Below the pieces are notes generated by a model. That model saw only the letters and a list, made by a program, of their open reading frames with translations. It did no database searches and had not been told where the DNA came from. This document shows positions 11,160 to 15,930 of a stretch of 15,930 bases of DNA, piece by piece. The stretch is taken from positions 1-15,930 of the forward strand of contig JACAFT010000022.1 in the NCBI GenBank assembly GCA_013378375.1. Reading direction: 5' to 3'. The translations under genes and the position numbers were made by a program. The stretch comes from UBA57 sp013378375. Its GTDB lineage: Archaea > Thermoproteota > Nitrososphaeria > Nitrososphaerales > UBA57. Position 1 is the first letter of the stretch; each line of letters opens with the position of its first letter.

Positions 11160-13069
11160 ATTATTTTAATAGCTTCTTGAACTTCGGGTCTATAGGTTTT
11201 TATTCTATATATTCTAGATATTGAACTAGCTAAATTTGCTACCTTTGTTTGTTCTCCATGATTAATAATTACTTGTCTTAATTTTGGCCTTAATTTTCCA
11301 ACAAATCTAATTAATTGATTATAGTCTGAATGTCCGCTAAAACCATCAATTTTTTCTGTCGGACATTTTATATTCACTATTTTTATTTTTCCATCTTGAT
11401 CTACTATGCTTACTTGATTTGCTCCATCCATTATTCGTCTTCCTAAGGTTCCTGCAATTTGGTAAGATACAAAAATTAGTTTATTCTTTTCAATTGGGGC
11501 TAATTCTTCAAAATATCTCATTACTGGTCCTCCTTCTAACATTCCTGATGTGGCCATTATTATAGATGGTTCATCTCTTAACACTTCTTCTCTTTTACTA
11601 TGATGATCAATTATTGTAAAATATTCACTTTGAAATGGATTTCCTTGTCCACTTGAAATTTGATTTCTTAAATCTCTACTAAGAAAATCTGTAGATGCGC
11701 TGTGTATTGCTGTTGCCTCTGATATCATTCCTTCTAAGAAAATTGGACATTCGATTAGTTTTTTTTCACGCATTTGTTGATCTAATACTAGCATAATTTC
11801 TTGTGCTCTTCCGACCGCTGGACTTGGGATTAATACTTTTCCACCTTCTTTTAGTGTTGCATTTATTGAATTAACTAAGTTTGATTCCATTTGTTCTCGT
11901 GAAGGCATCATATCTGCTTTTCCACCATATGTGCTTTCCATGATTAATGTTTCAACTCTTGGGTAATTCCATGTCGTTTCGTCAAATAATTTTGTTTTTG
12001 CAAATTTAAAGTCTCCTGTATATACTATGTTGTGCAATCCTTCTCCGATATGTAGGTGAGATGTTGCAGATCCTAATATGTGTCCTGCATTATTTAGTAC
12101 TAATTTGATATCTGGTGATATATCTGTAACCAAACCAAAAGGCAGTGTTATTGTATTTTGAATCATTTTTCGAACATCTCTACCTTCATATAATACTTGA
12201 GAACCCTCATGAGCTGCAATTTTTACATAATCATTATGAAGTAATGTCATTAGTGCTAGTGTAGGTTCAGTACAATACACGGGGCCATTATATCCGTATT
12301 TAAAAATTACAGGTAAATATCCTGAGTGATCCAAATGAGCATGTGAGATAATTACTGCGTCTAGATCATTCATATCAAAATCAGCCCAATCTAATCTTGG
12401 ATATGAATCCCATGGAAATTTTGCATTTGGAAGTATTCCACAATCTAAAAGAATCTTACTTTCTTGAGTTGATAATAACATACAAGATCTTCCTACTTGA
12501 TTAAAACCTCCTAAACTTAATAACGAAATTCCTGAACCTTGTGATATTTTTGATCTAAATATTTCTTCTCCTGTTTGTTTATAGAATTGACTTCGTGCAT
12601 CTGATTCAGTTTGCCTTACATAGTAAATTGTTTTGAAACTTGTTGAAGGAACATCTGATCCTTTTTTTACCTGAATTTTCCAACCAATTTCCGCAGATAA
12701 TTCGTGTAAATTTATTTTATCATTGTTTCTAAAAAATTGTGGATCTTTTACTTCTACTATTACTTCTCCTAAAGCATCGTCGAAATAACAATTTCCTATT
12801 TCTGTTTCTTTAGATATACTGCTTTTTAATTTTTCCATAACAGTATCTTCTGATTTTCTTATTGATTTGTCTGTTCGAATTACTAATCTTCTTTTTACTG
12901 TATTAACAATGTCTGAAATTATTTGATTATTTTCAACTAAAAATTGATAATTTTTCGTATATATCGCTATTCTAGGCCCTTCATACTCTATTCTTGTAGT
13001 TTCTGCTTCTTTTGGTAGTGATTGTAAAATTGTTGTCATTAATTCTTGTGACTTACTCAATCCTGCCAT
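11156..13069 (-). CDS. fttA: aCPSF1/FttA: KH-MBL-beta-CASP ribonuclease and transcription termination factor
   Basis: A 637-aa archaeal CPSF73 homologue. Two N-terminal KH-type domains (about 1-140) precede a metallo-beta-lactamase domain with SHAHLDHSG (His243, His245, Asp247, His248), His330 in AGHILGSA and Asp353 in YTGDF. A beta-CASP domain is inserted (about 375-575), and the C-terminal motifs are GFSGHSDY (His580) and INHGE (His604). All zinc ligands and catalytic residues are intact. In archaea this protein cleaves nascent RNA at U-rich sites and drives transcription termination, and it also takes part in RNA decay. Length is normal (about 635-640). It begins 4 nt after the proteasome gene, so the two are cotranscribed. 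Confidence 0.96.
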   Translation of the reverse strand: MAGLSKSQELMTTILQSLPKEAETTRIEYEGPRIAIYTKNYQFLVENNQIISDIVNTVKRRLVIRTDKSIRKSEDTVMEKLKSSISKETEIGNCYFDDALGEVIVEVKDPQFFRNNDKINLHELSAEIGWKIQVKKGSDVPSTSFKTIYYVRQTESDARSQFYKQTGEEIFRSKISQGSGISLLSLGGFNQVGRSCMLLSTQESKILLDCGILPNAKFPWDSYPRLDWADFDMNDLDAVIISHAHLDHSGYLPVIFKYGYNGPVYCTEPTLALMTLLHNDYVKIAAHEGSQVLYEGRDVRKMIQNTITLPFGLVTDISPDIKLVLNNAGHILGSATSHLHIGEGLHNIVYTGDFKFAKTKLFDETTWNYPRVETLIMESTYGGKADMMPSREQMESNLVNSINATLKEGGKVLIPSPAVGRAQEIMLVLDQQMREKKLIECPIFLEGMISEATAIHSASTDFLSRDLRNQISSGQGNPFQSEYFTIIDHHSKREEVLRDEPSIIMATSGMLEGGPVMRYFEELAPIEKNKLIFVSYQIAGTLGRRIMDGANQVSIVDQDGKIKIVNIKCPTEKIDGFSGHSDYNQLIRFVGKLRPKLRQVIINHGEQTKVANLASSISRIYRIKTYRPEVQEAIKII

Positions 13070-13073
13070 CTTA

Positions 13074-13727
13074 TTATCTTCCAGAGAGTTCTAATAAAAT
13101 TTTTTGTTTTTCTTCATTAGAATATTCTTTTAAAATATTTTCTTTTATTGTTACAATATTTAGACCGTCTCCTGTTCCTGCATTTCTTAATATTGCACCA
13201 TATACTGATTTTATTGCTATTGGCAAAGCTTGATCAACTGTTAATGATTCTTTAAATTCTGCTTCAAGTATTCCGTATGCAACAGGAGATCCGCTTCCTG
13301 TTGAATAATATTTTTCATTTGTTAATGTCCCAAACATATCGATATTATATAGTTGTGGTCCTTCATCATCTATTCCTCCTACTAAAATATCTGCAAAATA
13401 TGGAGAGATTTTATGATTTGCAGAGAAAAATAAATTTGATGTCATTCTCGCTGCTGATTTTATTGGTAAGTTATGTGATTTTTCTACTTTGTATATATTG
13501 GATTGATATTTTAATTGATCTATTACAAATTGTGCATCAGCTACTCCTCCAGCAATTGTTAGTGCACAGTGTTTGTCTATGATTGCAATTTTATTTACAG
13601 TTCTACTTGCGATAAAGTATCCCATTGATGCTCGACTATCTGTAGTTAACACTATTCCATCTTTACAGACTAGACCTACAGTGGTTGTACCATGAAATTG
13701 ATTTTTTATATTGTTGTCATTGAACAA
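13074..13727 (-). CDS. psmB: 20S proteasome beta subunit
   Basis: A 217-aa precursor of the catalytic proteasome subunit. A 13-residue propeptide (MFNDNNIKNQFHG) ends at the Gly-Thr cleavage site; the mature chain begins TTTVGLVCKDGIV, with catalytic Thr1 (residue 14), Asp17 (residue 30, in TTDSRAS) and Lys33 (residue 46, in TVNKIAI). YSTGSGSPVAYGILE and GDGLNIVTI are typical later motifs. The start is a TTG at 13727, with a Shine-Dalgarno-like GAGGT (13736-13740) 8 nt upstream. It leads an operon with aCPSF1. TATA-like sequences lie at about 13750-13760 and 13776-13785. No alpha subunit or PAN ATPase is in the window. Confidence 0.96.
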   Translation of the reverse strand: MFNDNNIKNQFHGTTTVGLVCKDGIVLTTDSRASMGYFIASRTVNKIAIIDKHCALTIAGGVADAQFVIDQLKYQSNIYKVEKSHNLPIKSAARMTSNLFFSANHKISPYFADILVGGIDDEGPQLYNIDMFGTLTNEKYYSTGSGSPVAYGILEAEFKESLTVDQALPIAIKSVYGAILRNAGTGDGLNIVTIKENILKEYSNEEKQKILLELSGR

Positions 13728-13735
13728 ATTAAATT

Positions 13736-13740
13736 ACCTC
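13736..13740 (-). promoter_or_regulatory. Shine-Dalgarno site that supports the TTG start of psmB
   Basis: GAGGT on the minus strand, 8 nt before the TTG at 13727. It requires a leadered transcript, so the further TATA-like box (about 13776-13785) is the more likely promoter. Confidence 0.5.
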
Positions 13741-13833
13741 AAGAAAGATGTAATTATATCTAAGTTAATAATTGAAACATATAAGTTATTCCATTGATTT
13801 TTTTTAGATTATTTTAATGCTTATATCTAATTA

Positions 13834-13846
13834 TATACGGCGTATA
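13834..13846. promoter_or_regulatory. Perfect 13-nt palindrome in the promoter of the MoxR operon
   Basis: TATACG-G-CGTATA is a perfect inverted repeat (6-1-6). TATA-like elements TTATATCT (13821-13828) and TTATATAC (13831-13838) flank or overlap it. It therefore sits where a repressor would block TBP/TFB or RNA polymerase. A repressor-operator role is inferred; no cognate regulator is in view. Confidence 0.4.
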
Positions 13847-13848
13847 GA

Positions 13849-13855
13849 AGGGGAG
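13849..13855 (+). promoter_or_regulatory. Shine-Dalgarno-like site for the first MoxR-operon gene
   Basis: AGGGGAG ends 8 nt before the TTG at 13864 and supports that unusual start codon. Confidence 0.45.
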
Positions 13856-13863
13856 AATATTTA

Positions 13864-14637
13864 TTGGCTGTATCAGGTTTTAATTCTATCGCTATTCAAG
13901 TTATTCTTATTGCAATGGCAATTTTATCTAGTGTTTTCATTGTAGGTAATTATCCCGTTCCTCGTCCTCCTGATCCTGAATTATTACCTATGCATACAAT
14001 AGTAATCCAAACTTGGGATGTTAAAAAAAATCTTGATGAACCTCGTGTGACTACTCCTGCTACTGGAATTGACGTACAGTTTTTCTTTTGGGGTGATGTT
14101 GGTCCTACCGATGAGTTAGCTGTTACTTCTGCATCTAACGCAAGTGGACTTATTGAAGTAATTGTAGAAGAAGGAACTTATGAATTACATATTTCTGATT
14201 GGACAATTGAAACAATTGACGTATATGAAAATTTCACTCTAGTTGCGCATCGTTTTGACGTAGAAGAGTTACCGGATTCTATTAATATTCGTGCTTTATC
14301 TAAAGAATGGAATGTTAAAACTAACGATATTATTTCAATTAGTTATCAAAATCAAAGAGAATTTGAAACAAATATTTTTAAAATTTCATTTGCTGATTTT
14401 GAATTACAAAGTTTGCGTTGTTTTACTCCTGGTGGCGCTGCTGTAGAAGATGAAGAAGGTGGAGAATATGGGGCAGCTGCTAATGTCTGTGAAACTGGCG
14501 GTCCTCTTTCTGCTTATGAATCCTGGTCTGATGATTTTCGAGTTCCTGTAGGAGTATCTATTCCATGGAGTGTTGCCAAATCCAATTATGACATTGCTCT
14601 TAGAATTTTTTATGTTGAGGTGACTGTTGATGAGTGA
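13864..14637 (+). CDS. Membrane-anchored exported beta-rich protein of unknown function
   Basis: A 257-aa protein I do not recognise by name. An uncleaved-looking signal anchor lies at residues 6-28 (NSIAIQVILIAMAILSSVFI), followed by a Pro-rich linker (NYPVPRPPDPELLP). The rest alternates beta-strand patterns: HTIVIQTWDV, GIDVQFFFWGD, then NASGLIEVIVEEGTYELHIS, which looks like an Ig-like or carboxypeptidase-regulatory-type surface domain. An acidic, glycine-rich loop with two cysteines (RCFTPGG, NVCETGG; about 184-210) may form a disulfide outside the cell. The TTG start is backed by AGGGGAG upstream. The first gene of an operon with a DUF4129-like protein and MoxR; its last codons overlap the next ATG. 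Probably the surface partner of that system. Confidence 0.7.
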   Translation: MAVSGFNSIAIQVILIAMAILSSVFIVGNYPVPRPPDPELLPMHTIVIQTWDVKKNLDEPRVTTPATGIDVQFFFWGDVGPTDELAVTSASNASGLIEVIVEEGTYELHISDWTIETIDVYENFTLVAHRFDVEELPDSINIRALSKEWNVKTNDIISISYQNQREFETNIFKISFADFELQSLRCFTPGGAAVEDEEGGEYGAAANVCETGGPLSAYESWSDDFRVPVGVSIPWSVAKSNYDIALRIFYVEVTVDE

Positions 14638-15058
14638 TCCATTTACTTCTATTGTTGTTTTATTGAAACCATATAATGCAGTTCTTACTGCAGGTCTGTT
14701 TATAATAATTCTATCAGAATTAGTTTTGTCTCGTAGTGACATAATTCGATCTAAAATTATTAAACAAAAAACACAATTTTCTAGAAAATATGACGATAAA
14801 TTTCTTAAACTTTATCAAAATCTTAAGATCTCATCTGCTCAGGCAGGTCTGCCTAAAAAGAATTCCAATACTATTCGTGAGATGGTTAATTTCTTAATTT
14901 CTCAAAGTTCTACTGACAACGATACTCTAAAATCCATTCAGTTATCTATGGAAAAATGTGCTTACGCTGATATTGGTATTTCTAATACTGAATATTCAAC
15001 TTTTAATAAATTGCTGTCTAGTGCCAAAATTTCGTCTCTGTCGAGGGCTCGTGTATGA
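14630..15058 (+). CDS. DUF4129-like single-pass membrane protein
   Basis: A 142-aa protein. One transmembrane helix at about residues 17-34 (NAVLTAGLFIIILSELVL) is followed by a basic cytoplasmic stretch and a helical domain (about 75-142). The pattern NTIREMVNFL, spacer, SIQLSMEKCAYADIGISNTEYSTFNKLL recalls DUF4129 (TPREYL ... LTxLYExARYG ... ), a domain usually at the C-terminus of transglutaminase-like proteins encoded beside MoxR and DUF58 genes. Here it stands alone with no transglutaminase core. The ATG at 14630 is preferred over the TTG three bases earlier. It overlaps the preceding gene by 8 nt, and its stop overlaps the MoxR ATG (ATGA), so all three are translationally coupled. Confidence 0.6.
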   Translation: MSDPFTSIVVLLKPYNAVLTAGLFIIILSELVLSRSDIIRSKIIKQKTQFSRKYDDKFLKLYQNLKISSAQAGLPKKNSNTIREMVNFLISQSSTDNDTLKSIQLSMEKCAYADIGISNTEYSTFNKLLSSAKISSLSRARV

Positions 15059-15930
15059 TATCTGAAATTAAAGATTTGACTGAAATTAAAGATGCTGCTT
15101 CTAAAGTCGAATCTGAAATTTCTCAATATGTTGTAGGTTGGTCTGGAGTTATTCAGTCTCTTATTCTTGGTATTTTCACTGGTGGGCATATACTTATTGA
15201 AGGTGTTCCTGGTACTGCAAAAACTTATCTTGCAAAGATATTTTCAGATACTATTAGTTTGTCATTCCGACGAATTCAATCCACTCCAGATCTTATGCCT
15301 TCTGATATTACCGGTTCACATATCTTTAATGTAAAAACCCTTGAATTTGATTTTCATCAAGGACCTATTTTTTCTAATATTGTTCTCATGGACGAAATTA
15401 ATCGTGCGCCTCCTAAGACTCAATCTGCATTGCTTGAAGTTATGCAAGAAGGACAAGTTACTATTGATGGAAACACAACTGTGCTTGAACAACCTTTTAT
15501 GATTATAGCAACAAAAAATCCTATTGAGTTTGCAGGTACATTTCCTTTGCCTCCTGCACAATTAGATAGATTTATGTCTCGTTTAATTATGAATTATCCT
15601 CAAACCGAAGCATGGATTGATATTTTGGAGAAAAAAAATGAAAGAGGTGAAATTGTAGATATTAATCCAATTCTTGACGGTGCCTCTGTATTATCTGCAA
15701 GAAAAATTATTAATGAACAAGTTTCTATTTCGGACGACGTATACAAATTCATTGCTGATCTTTGTAGTTCAACTCGAGATACATCTAGTATAATTCTTGG
15801 CGCTAGTCCAACAGCTTCTGTATCATTGTTAAATGCCGCAAGAGGATATGCCGCTGTGATTAATGGAAAAGATAATGTGACTATTGACGATGTTAAAGCT
15901 GTTGCATTTGACGTTCTTAATCATCGATTA
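15055..15930 (+). CDS. MoxR-family AAA+ ATPase, 3' end beyond the window
   Basis: The first 292 codons are present and the frame is still open at the window end. MoxR ATPases act as chaperones that insert cofactors or assemble surface and redox complexes, usually with VWA-domain or DUF58 partners. Walker A is EGVPGTAKT (about residue 50), Walker B is IVLMDEINRAPPKTQSALLE, sensor 1 is MIIATKNPIEFAGTFPLPPA, followed by QLDRFMSR with the arginine finger. The helical lid carries GASPTASVSLLNAARGYA (the family usually has GASPRA; Thr replaces Arg) and DNVTIDDVKAVAFDVLNHRL. MoxR proteins are about 310-330 aa, so only some 20-40 residues are missing. A DUF58 gene would be expected next. Confidence 0.93.
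   Translation, partial: MISEIKDLTEIKDAASKVESEISQYVVGWSGVIQSLILGIFTGGHILIEGVPGTAKTYLAKIFSDTISLSFRRIQSTPDLMPSDITGSHIFNVKTLEFDFHQGPIFSNIVLMDEINRAPPKTQSALLEVMQEGQVTIDGNTTVLEQPFMIIATKNPIEFAGTFPLPPAQLDRFMSRLIMNYPQTEAWIDILEKKNERGEIVDINPILDGASVLSARKIINEQVSISDDVYKFIADLCSSTRDTSSIILGASPTASVSLLNAARGYAAVINGKDNVTIDDVKAVAFDVLNHRL

Noticed and set aside
13012..13582. Plus-strand ORFs at 13012-13233 and 13277-13582
   Set aside because: Antisense to aCPSF1 and psmB, both unmistakable genes.
14404..15561. Minus-strand ORFs at 14404-14742, 14962-15189 and 15316-15561
   Set aside because: Antisense to the three genes of the MoxR operon; compositions are biased and no motif is present.
1..15930. CRISPR array, insertion sequence, integrase, toxin-antitoxin pair or defence system
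   Set aside because: No regularly spaced repeats, terminal inverted repeats, transposase motifs or defence-type domains were found on either strand; the window is core-genome in character.

Overview
The window comes from an AT-rich (about 30% GC by eye), densely packed archaeal chromosome. The archaeal markers are a 20S proteasome beta subunit, the termination nuclease aCPSF1/FttA, the archaeal SepF, an LSm-L37e gene pair, the F420 gamma-glutamyl ligase CofE, TATA boxes sitting about 26 nt upstream of leaderless start codons, and tRNA genes interrupted by bulge-helix-bulge (BHB) introns. The combination would suit a streamlined marine Nitrososphaerota (Thaumarchaeota) or a marine euryarchaeal group. 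I lean to the former, but no ammonia-oxidation or other lineage-defining gene lies in the window. Only single-copy housekeeping genes are seen, with no insertion sequence, phage gene or CRISPR array.

Layout. 1-1165: the 5' part of a LivK-like solute-binding protein (minus), a tRNA-Met(CAT) broken by three introns, and a DedA/VTT membrane protein (minus). 1228-5060: a CNNM/CorC-type transporter (minus), RidA, CofE, a 55-aa zinc-ribbon protein (minus), a HAD phosphatase (minus) and ribosomal protein uS10. 5069-7052: tRNA-Ser(TGA) with two introns (minus), thioredoxin, a GNAT protein and a PduO-type cobalamin adenosyltransferase (minus). 7149-9438: LSm and L37e, then a membrane-anchored coiled-coil protein, a 23-codon coupled ORF, RpiA and an unknown 100-aa protein. 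9487-11159: A-type Fe-S carrier, dual-specificity-like phosphatase, MCT-1-like PUA protein and SepF. 11156-13727: aCPSF1 and proteasome beta (minus, one operon). 13864-15930: an exported beta-rich protein, a DUF4129-like membrane protein and a MoxR AAA ATPase cut by the window end.

How the genes work together. Most are core information-processing and cofactor genes: translation (uS10, L37e, two tRNAs, PUA protein), RNA handling (LSm, aCPSF1), protein turnover (PsmB), division (SepF), and F420, B12 and Fe-S cofactors. The last three genes form a translationally coupled MoxR-type operon that probably assembles or matures something at the cell surface.

The most striking content is the tRNA pair. 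Five introns of 13-21 nt, none at the canonical 37/38 site, interrupt two tRNA genes, and four of the five have BHB structures that can be drawn base by base. The tRNA-Met gene is also preceded by a second copy of its 5' acceptor strand exactly 13 nt upstream, which could mark a fourth intron or an intron-forming duplication.
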